Positions 8,953 through 18,048 of a stretch of DNA of 64,000 bases are shown here, one piece after another. Origin of the DNA: Martelella sp. AD-3 (GTDB lineage: Bacteria > Pseudomonadota > Alphaproteobacteria > Rhizobiales > Rhizobiaceae); the NCBI RefSeq assembly GCF_001578105.1, contig NZ_CP014275.1, forward strand, positions 992,001 through 1,056,000, read 5' to 3'. Each line of letters starts with the position of its first letter. The first letter of the stretch is position 1. The notes under the pieces were generated by a model, which searched no databases, was not told where the DNA came from, and worked only from the letters and a program-made list of their open reading frames with translations. The position numbers and the translations under genes are program-made.

Positions 8953-9227
8953 TGTCCGTCTCCTGTCCCGGCCCCGCGGCGACCGGGCTTTTTGCCTGTC
9001 CAGATCTGCAACACGACCGGTGCACGCCGCAATGTCGCCGGTTGCCCGCGCCAGAACCCGTTTCCTTTTCCCAGACAAAACCGGTTCTTCGCGTCAAGTC
9101 TCTGACTGTCGCAGGCAATACAGACCATCCGCATCGCCTGTCCTGCGGCCAGGCCGTCTCATCGGTTTGGGAGGGATGAGGAGGCCTTCTGCCGGAAGGA
9201 AACCTAGAAGCAGAAGCGGCGCGGGGT

Positions 9228-9241
9228 ATTGATTTCAATCA
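9228..9241. promoter_or_regulatory. Perfect FNR/FixK-type box
   Basis: The sequence TTGATTTCAATCAA matches the symmetric consensus TTGAT-N4-ATCAA without a mismatch. It lies upstream of the Crp/Fnr gene, whose recognition helix carries the matching E-x-x-S-R residues, so autoregulation or cross-regulation by another Fnr/FixK protein is likely. Confidence 0.75.
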
Positions 9242-9305
9242 ACTGAAAGCCGGAAATTTTGACGTTTGCGGCGCGGCCCGAAGCCAGGCGTGGCAAATGG
9301 CAAAA

Positions 9306-9326
9306 GGGCCGGTTTGAACCCGGCCC
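9306..9326 (-). terminator. Terminator of the RND efflux operon
   Basis: GGGCCGG and CCGGCCC form a 7-bp stem with a 7-base loop. Read on the minus strand, the hairpin is followed by TTTTG. It lies about 70 bases beyond the stop of the RND pump gene. Confidence 0.6.
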
Positions 9327-9328
9327 CT

Positions 9329-9371
9329 GAGCGAAACGATTTAAAGAGAATCGCGTTTTCCGCTAGCGGAA
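9329..9371. repeat. Imperfect inverted repeat and 14-bp palindrome
   Basis: The stretch GCGAAACGATT ... AATCGCGTTTTC is roughly symmetric and runs into the perfect palindrome TTCCGCTAGCGGAA (9358-9371). Short elements of this type are scattered in rhizobial intergenic DNA; a genome-wide copy count is needed to confirm. Confidence 0.4.
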
Positions 9372-9397
9372 TGTTTCCGCTTGCCAATCCGGAATGG

Positions 9398-12300
9398 TCA
9401 GGCCATGCCGTGTCTTCCGTAGCCGTCGCGGTTGTTCTCGATCTCGTCGAGCCGCTCTTCGAGTTTGGCAATTTTGGCGCGGTTGGCTTCGCTGAGGCGC
9501 CCCGCTTCCTCGGTGGTGTAGACATGATCGTCGGGATCGCGCCGGCCGATGAAGCGGCTGAACGCCCATCTGAGCAATCCGGCGATATCGTCCATGATCA
9601 TGAAGAAGGCCGGCACCACCAGCAGGCTCAACACGGTCGAGACGATGATGCCGCCGATCACCGCCGTTGCCATCGGCGCCCGGAAGGCGGAGCCTTCGCC
9701 GACGCCAAGGGCGGCCGGCAGCATGCCCGCCGACATGGCGATCGAGGTCATGATGATCGGCCGCGCGCGCTTGCGCCCGGCCTCGACCAGAGCGGCGCGC
9801 CGCTCCATGCCGTGCCAGATCGCCTCCTTGGCAAAGTCCACGAGCAGGATGGCGTTCTTGGTGACGATGCCCATCAGCATCAGCAAGCCGATCATCACCG
9901 GCATCGACACCGGCTCGTCCGTCAGGATCAGCGCGATCGCCACGCCCCCGAGCGCCAGCGGCAGCGAGAACAGGATGGTGAAGGGCTGGATCACGTCCTT
10001 GAACAGCAGGATCAGCACCGCCAGCACTAGGAAAAGCCCAAGCAGCATCGCGTTGATGAAGCTCTGTTGCATCTCGGCAAGGATTTTGGCGTCGCCACTC
10101 TCGGCAAGCGTCACCGTTTCCGGGATTTCGGTATTCTCGACGATTTCGCGGAAGCGCGCGGTTGCCGGATCGAGCGCCACGCCCTGCGGCAGGTTGGCGC
10201 CGATGGTGACAACGCGATGGCGGTCATATCGGTCGACCGTGGCGACGCCCTCCGTGTAGTTGACGTCCGCGACCACCGACAGCGGCACCATTCCGCCGCT
10301 GGCGGTCTGAACCTTAAGGTTGCGGATCGCCGAAAGATCGCGACGCAGTTCGAGATCCGTGCGCACCCGGATCGGGATCAGCCGGTTGTCGAGCGAGATT
10401 TTCGGCAGGTTGGCGTCGACGTCGCCGACGGTCGAGACCCGCACGGTCTCCGCGATCGCGGCCGGCGTCACGCCAAGCCGTGCGGCAATCTCCTTTTTCG
10501 GGTGGATCTGCAGTTCGGGCCGCGGAAGCGCCCCTTCCGAGGATACCTTGTCCAGCATCGGATCGGCGCGCAGCTTCGATTCCAGAATGGCGACAGCCTG
10601 CTGCAGGTCTTCCTCGTTGTCGGAGAGGAAGTTGAACTGGATGTCGCGCTGCCCGCGGTCGTTCAGCTTGGTAATGCGGAGGTCGGGAATGTCAGACAGG
10701 GCAGCAAGCACCTCCTGCTCGATCTGCCATTGCGGTATGGTGCGTCCCTGCGGCTCGAGCTTCGGCAGATATTGCCCGATCAGCGGGATGCCGCCGATCA
10801 GATCGTTGACGATCGCCTCGGACAGGGAATGGGCGAGATTTTCCAGCGTCACGGTCACTGTCGCGCGGCGATATTCGAGATCGCCGAGCGGCGAGGAACC
10901 GCCCAGCACGGTGACGCTTTCCACGCCCTCGAAGCCTTCGATCCGCTTGGCCACCAGCCGGGTCATCGCCTCGGTATCGGAAAGCTGGGCGTTTGGCGGC
11001 AGTTCGACGGAAAGCACGATGCGCGAGGCATCCTCCGGCGGCATGAAGCTGCCGGGGATCTTCGACATGAAAAACAGTGAGACGGCAAGAACACCGAGCG
11101 CGGCCAGAAGCGTCACATAGCGGAACCGCGTGGTCCAGCGCACGGCCGCCGTATAGCCGCGCATCGCCCTTCCGTCATTGCTCTCGCTGTCTTCCTTGGC
11201 CTTGTGCTTTGCCGGTTTGAGCATATAGGCGGCCATGACCGGGGTGATCAGGCGGGCAACCACCAGCGAGAAGAACACGGCAAAGGCCACTGTCAGACCG
11301 AACTGGATGAAGTACTGCCCCGGAATGCCCGGCATGAAGGAGACTGGCGCGAACACGGCGATGATGGTGAAGCTCGTCGCGATCACCGCAAGGCCGATCT
11401 CGTCGGCGGCATCAAGCGCCGCGCGGTAGGGCGTCTTGCCCATGCCGATATGCCGCTCGATGTTCTCCACTTCCACGATCGCGTCGTCGACAAGAATACC
11501 GGTCGCCAGCGTCAGCGAGATCAGGCTCACGAGATTGAGCGAGAAGCCGAGCAGGTCCATGATCCAGAAGGTCGGGATCACCGAGAAGGGCAAGGCCACG
11601 GCGGCAATCAGCGTCGCCCGCCAGTTGTGCAGGAACAGGAACACGACGATGATGGCGAGGATCGCGCCTTCATAGAGCGTATCGAGGGCTGCGGTGTAAT
11701 TGCCCTTGGTGAAGTAGACAGCGTCATCGATCAGATCGATGGAGACATCCGGGTTTTCGGCCCGGACCTCGTCCAGCGCCTCGGCCACCGCATCGGCCAC
11801 GGTCACCTCGCTGGCGCCCTTGGAGCGGAACACGCCGAAGGAGACGACCGGGTTGCCGTCATGGCGGGCGAAGGTGCGCGGCTCCTCATAGGTGTCGGTC
11901 ACCGTGCCGAGGTCGGAAAGCCGGGCAAAGCGGCCATTGCCGAGCGCGATCATCGTGTTGGCGAGATCGGAGACGCTTCGGGCGTCGCCGAGCGTGCGGA
12001 TGGCCTGTTCGGCGCCGGCCACCTGGCCGCGGCCCGAGCCGGTATCGGCATTGGTCTGTCGCAGCTGCGCGTTGACGGCGGAGGCGGTTATGCCGTAGCT
12101 CGCCAGTTTGTTCTCATCGAGCGAGACCTGGATTTCCCGGTCGGCCCCGCCGTAGCGGTCAACCCGGCCGACGCCGCGAATGCCCTGCAGCGCCCGCTCG
12201 ATCGTGTCATCGACGAACCAGGAGAGCTCTTCCAGCGACATATTGGGCGAGGAGACGGCAAAGGTCTGGATCGCCTGGCCCTCGACATCGATCTTGCGCA

Positions 12301-12682
12301 CAACGGGCTCGTCGGCATTGGCGGGCAGATCGGAGCGGATATTGTCGATCGCGTCCTTGACGTCGCGCAGCGCATCGTCGGGCTTCACTTCCATGCGGAA
12401 AAGGACCGAGGTGGTGGAAACGCCGTCGGTGACCGTGGAGTTCAGTTCGTCAACGCCGGAGACGCTGGCGATCGCGTCCTCGATCTTCTTCGTCACCTGC
12501 ATTTCCAGTTCCGCCGGCGCCGCGCCGCTCTGGGTCACGGTGACGGCGACGACGGGCACGTCGATATTCGGGAAACGGGTGATCGGCATGTCGCGGAACG
12601 ACTGCAGGCCCATGAACAGTAGCAGGCCGAGAAGCAGGAGCGGCGCGACCGGATTGCGGATGGCCCAGGCTGAAAAATTCAT
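9398..12682 (-). CDS. RND multidrug efflux pump, HAE1/AcrB family
   Basis: A 1094-residue inner-membrane proton-driven exporter. The N-terminal transmembrane helix (about residues 12-28) and FPNIDVPVVAVTV are typical of hydrophobe/amphiphile efflux-1 pumps. The central motif GILVDDAIVEVENIERH carries the paired acidic residues of the proton relay in helix 4. Two large periplasmic loops alternate with twelve predicted helices. The C-terminal tail after the last helix is charged and helical. It follows its adaptor gene by about ten bases and the pair forms one operon. No outer-membrane channel gene is nearby, so a shared TolC is likely. Substrates cannot be read from the sequence. Confidence 0.93.
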   Translation of the reverse strand: MNFSAWAIRNPVAPLLLLGLLLFMGLQSFRDMPITRFPNIDVPVVAVTVTQSGAAPAELEMQVTKKIEDAIASVSGVDELNSTVTDGVSTTSVLFRMEVKPDDALRDVKDAIDNIRSDLPANADEPVVRKIDVEGQAIQTFAVSSPNMSLEELSWFVDDTIERALQGIRGVGRVDRYGGADREIQVSLDENKLASYGITASAVNAQLRQTNADTGSGRGQVAGAEQAIRTLGDARSVSDLANTMIALGNGRFARLSDLGTVTDTYEEPRTFARHDGNPVVSFGVFRSKGASEVTVADAVAEALDEVRAENPDVSIDLIDDAVYFTKGNYTAALDTLYEGAILAIIVVFLFLHNWRATLIAAVALPFSVIPTFWIMDLLGFSLNLVSLISLTLATGILVDDAIVEVENIERHIGMGKTPYRAALDAADEIGLAVIATSFTIIAVFAPVSFMPGIPGQYFIQFGLTVAFAVFFSLVVARLITPVMAAYMLKPAKHKAKEDSESNDGRAMRGYTAAVRWTTRFRYVTLLAALGVLAVSLFFMSKIPGSFMPPEDASRIVLSVELPPNAQLSDTEAMTRLVAKRIEGFEGVESVTVLGGSSPLGDLEYRRATVTVTLENLAHSLSEAIVNDLIGGIPLIGQYLPKLEPQGRTIPQWQIEQEVLAALSDIPDLRITKLNDRGQRDIQFNFLSDNEEDLQQAVAILESKLRADPMLDKVSSEGALPRPELQIHPKKEIAARLGVTPAAIAETVRVSTVGDVDANLPKISLDNRLIPIRVRTDLELRRDLSAIRNLKVQTASGGMVPLSVVADVNYTEGVATVDRYDRHRVVTIGANLPQGVALDPATARFREIVENTEIPETVTLAESGDAKILAEMQQSFINAMLLGLFLVLAVLILLFKDVIQPFTILFSLPLALGGVAIALILTDEPVSMPVMIGLLMLMGIVTKNAILLVDFAKEAIWHGMERRAALVEAGRKRARPIIMTSIAMSAGMLPAALGVGEGSAFRAPMATAVIGGIIVSTVLSLLVVPAFFMIMDDIAGLLRWAFSRFIGRRDPDDHVYTTEEAGRLSEANRAKIAKLEERLDEIENNRDGYGRHGMA

Positions 12683-12692
12683 GGTTCAGACC

Positions 12693-13880
12693 TCAGTTGA
12701 GCGGCGCTTCGGCGGCCGGCACGGGGTTGATCCGGTCGCCGGCGCGCACATAGGCGCCGGCCTTGGCCACCACCTGGTCGCCCTCGGCAAGACCGTCGAC
12801 GATCTCGATCGTATCGCCGTCCTGGATGCCGGTCCTGACCGTCACGATCTCGACCGTGCCGTCCTTCACCCGGCGCACGGTGGAGCCCTGGCGGTCGATA
12901 TTGACGGCGGTCATCGGCAGGGCGAGGTTTTCGGCCTCCTCGACAATGATTTCGGCGCTTGCATACATCCCGGGACGCGCGCGGCCGGGGGCGTCGATGG
13001 AGATGAAAACGTCGCCGAGCCGGGTGACGGGGTCGACCACGGGCGAGACCAGGCGCACGGCGCCGCTGAGGGCAGGCGCATCGCCGACGAGCGAGATCTC
13101 GGCCTTCTGGCCTTCTGTGATCTTCATCATGTTGTCTTCCGGCACTTCGGCGACGAGCTCGATCGCGCCGTCGCGGATCATGGTGAACATCGGCGTCGAG
13201 GCGCCCGTGGCGATAGCGCCGATGCGGGCATTCTTGCCGGAAATGATGCCGGAGACCGGCGCCTTGATGTTGGTGCGCTCCAGCCGAAGGTCGATGTCGT
13301 CGATCTCGGCCTGCGTCACGTTGATGTCGGCTTCGGCCACGCTGATGGCCTCGCGCGCGGCGGCTGTCGATGCGTCGGCCCTGAGCGCGGTCGTTTCGGC
13401 CTGTTCCAGCGCCGAGGTGGAGACAGAGCCGTTGTCGGCAAGGCGCTTGGTGCGTTCGAACTGCCGGCGGGCGTCTGTCTGCGCGGCCTGGCTCGCGGTC
13501 AGCTGCGCGTTGAGCTGGGCGAGGTTTGCTTCGGCCTTGGCCTTGTTCGCCTGAAGGCTGCTCTTCTGCAGGAGAAGCGTATCGGTTCTGAGGGTCGCAA
13601 GCACGTCGCCGGCCTCGACGCGATCGCCGATCTCCGCATTGATGGTCTCGATCGAAAGCCCCTCGACGAGGGGCTGGACATAGATCTCCTCGACAGGCTC
13701 GATCGTGCCCGTCGCCCGCACGATCGCTGTCAGCGGCATTACCCTTACATCGGTGACGATGATGGACGGAAGGCTCGATGCCGTTTCGGCGGGGGCGCTG
13801 GCCTCTGCGGCGAGCGCGGGCGAAAGCGACAGCGCGAGCAAGGCGGAGGACAGGACGGCGACACGGTACATTTTCGGCAT
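12693..13880 (-). CDS. RND periplasmic adaptor (membrane fusion protein)
   Basis: A 395-residue HlyD/AcrA-family adaptor that links the RND pump to an outer-membrane channel. It has a signal peptide (residues 1 to about 24, ending SPALA-AEA) without a lipobox Cys. The lipoyl halves are visible at EPVEEIYVQPLVEGLSIETI...GDRVEAGDVLATL and near INIKAPVSGIISGKNARIG. A helical hairpin lies between them at about 100-190. It is first in the two-gene operon. No dedicated regulator is adjacent. Confidence 0.92.
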   Translation of the reverse strand: MPKMYRVAVLSSALLALSLSPALAAEASAPAETASSLPSIIVTDVRVMPLTAIVRATGTIEPVEEIYVQPLVEGLSIETINAEIGDRVEAGDVLATLRTDTLLLQKSSLQANKAKAEANLAQLNAQLTASQAAQTDARRQFERTKRLADNGSVSTSALEQAETTALRADASTAAAREAISVAEADINVTQAEIDDIDLRLERTNIKAPVSGIISGKNARIGAIATGASTPMFTMIRDGAIELVAEVPEDNMMKITEGQKAEISLVGDAPALSGAVRLVSPVVDPVTRLGDVFISIDAPGRARPGMYASAEIIVEEAENLALPMTAVNIDRQGSTVRRVKDGTVEIVTVRTGIQDGDTIEIVDGLAEGDQVVAKAGAYVRAGDRINPVPAAEAPLN

Positions 13881-14224
13881 GTCAGTTTTCCTCTATCGGC
13901 CGGGAGGAGGCCACAACAATCTGCAGGATCGCCACGCGCCATGGGTCTCGGCGCGCCGGTCAGTGTCCGGTCATCTTTACGCGATCGGGCAACCACCGGT
14001 TTTTCGTCGTGAGGCAGTTCGTCACAACTTGGCCCGATTTCAAGTCGGTCATGGGCAGAAAAGGCACAAAATTGAACCGGGTGGTTCGATTATTAGCCAA
14101 ACTGGTGCAAAAATGCAATACGCGCGGCCCCGAACGGAGCCGCGCGCATCGAACGTCAATCTGGCGTCTGGATTCTAAAGCATGTCCGGACGGAAAGCCG
14201 GGCTCCACTTTTCCTGGACGCGCT
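13881..14224. other. Intergenic region between adaptor gene and ABC transporter operon
   Basis: These 344 bases contain no gene I can support. They should hold the promoter of the efflux operon. The right half contains a terminator for the ABC operon (14121-14146) and a rhizobial-type palindromic repeat (14176-14228). Confidence 0.6.
14121..14146 (-). terminator. Terminator of the pyrimidine ABC transporter operon
   Basis: CGCGCGGC and GCCGCGCG form an 8-bp stem around a 10-base loop. On the minus strand it is followed after a short gap by a run of five T residues. It lies about 80 bases past the stop of the substrate-binding protein gene. Confidence 0.55.
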
Positions 14225-14228
14225 CTAG
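14176..14228. repeat. Rhizobial-type imperfect palindromic repeat
   Basis: The left end AAAGCATGTCCGGACGGAAA and right end ACTTTTCCTGGACGCGCTCT form two approximately inverted halves of about 25 bases. Elements with this GTCCGGA / AAAAGTG pattern recur across rhizobial genomes. The repeat overlaps the stop codon of the substrate-binding protein gene. Confidence 0.55.
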
Positions 14229-15220
14229 TTGGAGAGCGCCGCGTCGGTGATTTCCAGCGTATAGGCGCCTTCCGGCTCCTTGGTGATGACCGGGTCGGAC
14301 CCGCCGCCGAGCAGAACCTCGACGGTGCGCTGATAGTCGGCCGGGTCGAGCGCGCCGTTGGAGCCGGCCGTCAGCTTGGCGACTTCCGACATCATCCGCT
14401 TCTGGTGTTTTTCGGTCTGGGCGCCGGTGTCGTCATATTCGAGCACGATTTCCGCCGCCTCGTCCGGGTTTTCCTCCGCCCATTTCCAGCCCTTCATCGA
14501 GGCGCGGACGAATTTGACCATGTCTTCCTTGAACTTCGGATCCTTCAGGTCGTCCTCAAGCACGTAGAGGCCGTCTTCGAGGGTTGCGACGCCCTCATCC
14601 TCATATTTGAAGGTGTTGAGCTGGTCCTCGGAAATGCCGGCGTCGATCACCTGCCAGTATTCGTTATAGGTCATGGTGGAGATGCAGGCCGCCTGCTTCT
14701 GCAACAGCGGGTCGACATTGAAGCCCTGCTTCAGCACCGTCACGCCGTCCTCGCCGCCATCGGTCGGGATGCCGAGATGGGCCATCCACGACAGGAAGGG
14801 ATATTCATTGCCGTAGAACCAGACGCCGAGCGTCTTGCCGGGGAAATCCTCGGGGCTCATGACATTGTTTTCCTTCAGGCAGGTCAGCATCATGCCCGAA
14901 GACTTGTAGGGCTGGGCGATGTTGACGAGCGGCACGCCCTTTTCACGGGTGGCGAGCGCCGACGGCATCCAGTCGACGATCACATCGGCGCCGCCGCCGG
15001 CCAGAACCTGAGCGGGCGCGATATCCGGGCCGCCGGGCTTGATCGTCACGTCGAGGCCTTCTTCCTCGTAGAAGCCCTTTTCAAGAGCCACGTAATAGCC
15101 GGCGAACTGGGCCTGCGTGACCCATTTGAGCTGCAGCGTGATTTCATCGGCGGAAAAGGCCTGACCCGCGCCAAGCGTCAGTCCACCGGCGGCGAGCGCC
15201 GCGAGAAGTGTCGATTTCAT
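14225..15220 (-). CDS. ABC transporter substrate-binding protein, NMT1/THI5-like
   Basis: A 331-residue periplasmic binding protein with a signal peptide (1 to about 24, GQAFSA-DE). The mature start ITLQLKWVTQAQFAGYYVALEKG is the hallmark of NMT1/THI5-type proteins that bind pyrimidines such as hydroxymethylpyrimidine and related heterocycles. The ATG at 15220 follows AAGGGGA. It is the last gene of a set with two permeases and an ATPase, in the same direction as dihydropyrimidinase. Uptake of uracil, thymine or dihydropyrimidines is therefore the best inference; no TPP riboswitch is visible to support a thiamine role. Confidence 0.88.
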   Translation of the reverse strand: MKSTLLAALAAGGLTLGAGQAFSADEITLQLKWVTQAQFAGYYVALEKGFYEEEGLDVTIKPGGPDIAPAQVLAGGGADVIVDWMPSALATREKGVPLVNIAQPYKSSGMMLTCLKENNVMSPEDFPGKTLGVWFYGNEYPFLSWMAHLGIPTDGGEDGVTVLKQGFNVDPLLQKQAACISTMTYNEYWQVIDAGISEDQLNTFKYEDEGVATLEDGLYVLEDDLKDPKFKEDMVKFVRASMKGWKWAEENPDEAAEIVLEYDDTGAQTEKHQKRMMSEVAKLTAGSNGALDPADYQRTVEVLLGGGSDPVITKEPEGAYTLEITDAALSN

Positions 15221-15254
15221 GTTTTCGTTCCCCTTGGTTTCGGTATTTGGTTCA

Positions 15255-16124
15255 TCACGACCGCCCGGACCGGACGGAGGGATGCCAGAAAGTGACGACG
15301 CGCTGGATGAGCGCCACCACCCCGTAGAAGGCGGAGCCGGCAACAGCCGCCACCGCAATTTCGGCCCAGACCATGTCGATATTGGCCCGGCCCACTTCCG
15401 TGGAGATCCGGAAACCCATGCCGACCGTGGGTGTGCCGAAAAATTCTGCCACGATGGCGCCGATCAGCGCCAGCGTGGAATTGATCTTCAACGCGTTGAA
15501 AATGAAGGGCCATGCGGCCGGAAGCCGAAGCTTCACCATGGTCTGCCCCCAGCTTGCCGCATAGGTGCGCATCAGGTCGCGCTCCATGCTGGATGAGGCG
15601 GACAGGCCCTGAATGGTGTTGACCAGCATGGGAAAGAAGGTCGCGACCACGACAACGGCAGCCTTCGACGGCCAGTCGAAGCCGAACCACATCACCATGA
15701 TCGGCGCGATGCCGACGATCGGCAGCGCCGAGACGAAATTGCCGAAGGGCAGAAGGCCGTTTTTCAGGAAGGGCGAGCGGTCGATCAGGATGGCGACGAG
15801 GAAGCCGGAACCGCAGCCGATCGCGTAGCCGATCAGCACCGCCTTCAGGAAGGTCTGGCGGAAATCGGCCCAGAGTATCGGCAGCGAGTTTATCAGCCGC
15901 ACCCAGACATCGCTCGGCGCCGGCAGAAGGATCGGCGGAATGTCGAAGGCAATGACCACGCCTTCCCAGATGATGATGATCGCAGCGCCGAAAATGACGG
16001 GCACGGCAAACCAGGCGAGGCGATTGAGCGCGGGGCTGGAGAATTTCTGCCGCACCAGCCACTCGTTGAAGGCCCAGCCGCCGAGCCAGAAGGCGATTGC
16101 GAACCAGACGAAACCGTCACTCAT
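15255..16124 (-). CDS. ABC transporter permease (pyrimidine-type), second
   Basis: A 289-residue inner-membrane permease of the BPD_transp_1 type with about six helices. The coupling-loop EAA motif is visible around SWGQTMVKLRLPAAWPFIFNAL. The ATG at 16124 overlaps the stop of the first permease by four bases (ATGA), which fixes the start and indicates translational coupling. The long upstream extension of the frame is a shadow of the neighbouring gene. Confidence 0.9.
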   Translation of the reverse strand: MSDGFVWFAIAFWLGGWAFNEWLVRQKFSSPALNRLAWFAVPVIFGAAIIIIWEGVVIAFDIPPILLPAPSDVWVRLINSLPILWADFRQTFLKAVLIGYAIGCGSGFLVAILIDRSPFLKNGLLPFGNFVSALPIVGIAPIMVMWFGFDWPSKAAVVVVATFFPMLVNTIQGLSASSSMERDLMRTYAASWGQTMVKLRLPAAWPFIFNALKINSTLALIGAIVAEFFGTPTVGMGFRISTEVGRANIDMVWAEIAVAAVAGSAFYGVVALIQRVVTFWHPSVRSGRS

Positions 16125-16990
16125 GGCCTGGCCCCCATGCGCTTGAGGACGGCCGTCTGCGCAAGTCCGACAATGGCCACCAGGACGGAGGCGAGGATGG
16201 CGGCCATGAACAGCGCCGACCAGATCTGCACCGTCTGCCCGTAATAAGAGCCCGACAGAAGCCGCGCTCCAAGTCCTGCAACAGCCCCCGTGGGCAGTTC
16301 GGCGATGATGGCGCCGACCAGCGAGATGGCGATCGCGATTTTCAGCGAGGTGAAGAGATAGGGCATGGCCGAAGGCAGGCGCAGCTTCCACAGCACCTGC
16401 CGGTCATTGGCATTATAGGTGCGCATCAGATCAAGCTGGAGCTGATCGGGCGATCTCAGCCCCGAGACCATGCCAACGGCGACGGGAAAGAACGACAGAT
16501 AGGTCGAGATCAGCGCCTTGGGCAGAAGCCCGGTAATGCCGATCGCATTCAGCACCACGATCAGCATCGGCGCGATCGCGATGATCGGGATGGTCTGGCT
16601 GGCGATGATCCACGGCATCATCGACCGTTCCATCGTGCGGTTGTGAACGATGGCGATGGCGAGGATGATGCCGAAACCCGAGCCGATGGCAAAGCCGAGC
16701 AGGGTGGAGGAGAGCGTGATCCAGGCGTGATAAACGAGGCTGCGCTTGGAGGTGATCTTCTTCTCGACCGTCGTGCTCCAGAGTTCAGCGGCCACCTGGT
16801 GCGGGGAGGGCAGGACGGGCCGTTCCAGCGTGTAGCTCTGTTTCACGACTTCCGCGAAGGAGATTTCCTGCCCCGCGCGCCGCGCCTGATCCTCGACAAA
16901 CTGCCGGTTCATGACCACCACGAACACGCACCAGATCGCCAGAATGGCGAAGACCACGGTGGCGACGGGAAGGACGCGCTCACGCAGCAT
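16121..16990 (-). CDS. ABC transporter permease (pyrimidine-type), first
   Basis: A 289-residue permease homologous to the next gene. An N-terminal helix (about residues 9-27) precedes a periplasmic stretch, then five more helices. The EAA loop reads NDRQVLWKLRLPSAMPYLFTSLK. The two permeases form a heterodimeric channel in this family. It is separated from the ATPase gene by about 265 bases filled with an inverted repeat. Confidence 0.9.
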   Translation of the reverse strand: MLRERVLPVATVVFAILAIWCVFVVVMNRQFVEDQARRAGQEISFAEVVKQSYTLERPVLPSPHQVAAELWSTTVEKKITSKRSLVYHAWITLSSTLLGFAIGSGFGIILAIAIVHNRTMERSMMPWIIASQTIPIIAIAPMLIVVLNAIGITGLLPKALISTYLSFFPVAVGMVSGLRSPDQLQLDLMRTYNANDRQVLWKLRLPSAMPYLFTSLKIAIAISLVGAIIAELPTGAVAGLGARLLSGSYYGQTVQIWSALFMAAILASVLVAIVGLAQTAVLKRMGARP

Positions 16991-17054
16991 GGCGGTGTCC
17001 TTTGGGGTGGTGTGACGCCGATCGGTATGCCGCAGCGCTGGCCGAACCCACCCA

Positions 17055-17195
17055 CCAATCTCCCCCCTTGAGGGGGAGATGTCGCGAAAGCGACAGAGGG
17101 GGGTAAAGCCTCCCCAATCGGCGCGGTGTTTCGGGTTTGCGGTTCACCCCCCTCTGCCCCTGTCGGGGCATCTCCCCCTCAAGGGGGGAGATCGG
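17055..17195. repeat. Composite inverted repeat inside the ABC operon
   Basis: Two arms of about 52 bases face each other. Each contains the short hairpin ATCTCCCCCCTTGAGGGGGA and ends with AGAGGGGGGT (left) or its complement (right). The core is identical between arms while a central stretch of the arms differs. It separates the ATPase gene from the first permease gene and could attenuate or stabilise the operon transcript. Confidence 0.8.
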
Positions 17196-17256
17196 CTGGA
17201 GGTTGCGGCCGCGTTCGGGCATTCCCCACCCGCCGCCATATTGAGGGCAAAGCAAC

Positions 17257-18048
17257 TCACTCATAACTATGCCCCGCTCTCAGCCCCTCGCGCACGCGGT
17301 GGGCGATCTTTAAAAATTCCGGGCTTTCGCGGATGTCGAGCGGGCGTTCCTTCGGCAGCGTGGAATCGATCACGTCCGTCACCCGTCCGGGACGCGGGCT
17401 CATCACCACGATCCTGGTGGAGAGGTAGACGGCTTCCGGGATGGAGTGGGTGACGAAGCAGATGGTCTTGTCGGTTCGCGCCCAGAGCTTCAGCAATTGC
17501 TCGTTCAGATGGTCGCGGACGATTTCGTCGAGCGCGCCGAAGGGTTCGTCCATCAGCAGAAGGTCGGCATCGAAGGCGAGCGCGCGGGCAATCGAGGCGC
17601 GCTGCTGCATGCCGCCGGAAAGCTGCCACGGGAATTTCTTCCCGAAGCCTGCCAGGTCCACCAGCTCCAGTACCCGTTCGATGCGGCGCTGCTGGTCGGC
17701 CCTGGTGTAGCCCATGATCTCCAGCGGCAGGGCAATGTTCTTCTCGATCGTGCGCCAGGGGTAAAGGGCGGCTGCCTGAAACACGTAGCCGTAGGCGCGG
17801 TCGAGCCGGGCATTTTCCGGCGTCGTGCCGTTGACGGTGATCTCGCCGGCGGTCTTCTTCTCCAGATCGGCGATAACCCGCAGGAACGTTGTCTTGCCGC
17901 AGCCGGACGGGCCGATGAAGGAGACGAAATCGCCCTTCTTCACGTCCAGATTGACATCCTTCAGGGCGTGGACCGGGCCGTCATTGGTCTGAAAGGTGAG
18001 ACAGAGATCCTTCGCCGAGACGACGGAAAGGGGCGCCTTGTCGTTCAT
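17257..18048 (-). CDS. ABC transporter ATP-binding protein (pyrimidine-type)
   Basis: A 263-residue ATPase of the nitrate/sulfonate/NMT1 transporter class. It has the Walker A motif GPSGCGKTT, the Q-loop in VFQAAALYPWRT, the signature LSGGMQQR, Walker B LLLMDEPFGALD and the switch His in CFVTHSIPEAV. Its start overlaps the NUDIX stop by four bases. It energises uptake through the two downstream permeases. Confidence 0.93.
   Translation of the reverse strand: MNDKAPLSVVSAKDLCLTFQTNDGPVHALKDVNLDVKKGDFVSFIGPSGCGKTTFLRVIADLEKKTAGEITVNGTTPENARLDRAYGYVFQAAALYPWRTIEKNIALPLEIMGYTRADQQRRIERVLELVDLAGFGKKFPWQLSGGMQQRASIARALAFDADLLLMDEPFGALDEIVRDHLNEQLLKLWARTDKTICFVTHSIPEAVYLSTRIVVMSPRPGRVTDVIDSTLPKERPLDIRESPEFLKIAHRVREGLRAGHSYE

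Larger units (their letters stand above)
8953..9397. other. Intergenic region upstream of the Crp/Fnr gene
   Basis: These 445 bases hold no convincing gene. They contain an FNR-type box (9228-9241), the terminator hairpin of the efflux operon (9306-9326), an imperfect inverted repeat (about 9329-9362) and a perfect 14-bp palindrome TTCCGCTAGCGGAA (9358-9371). The distance from the box to the regulator start (about 275 bases) implies a long leader or a missed small gene. Confidence 0.6.

Noticed and set aside
14225..18048. Thiamine-precursor transporter (ThiXYZ-like)
   Set aside because: The binding protein family allows it, but no TPP riboswitch or thiamine gene is near, while pyrimidine catabolism genes are in the same run.
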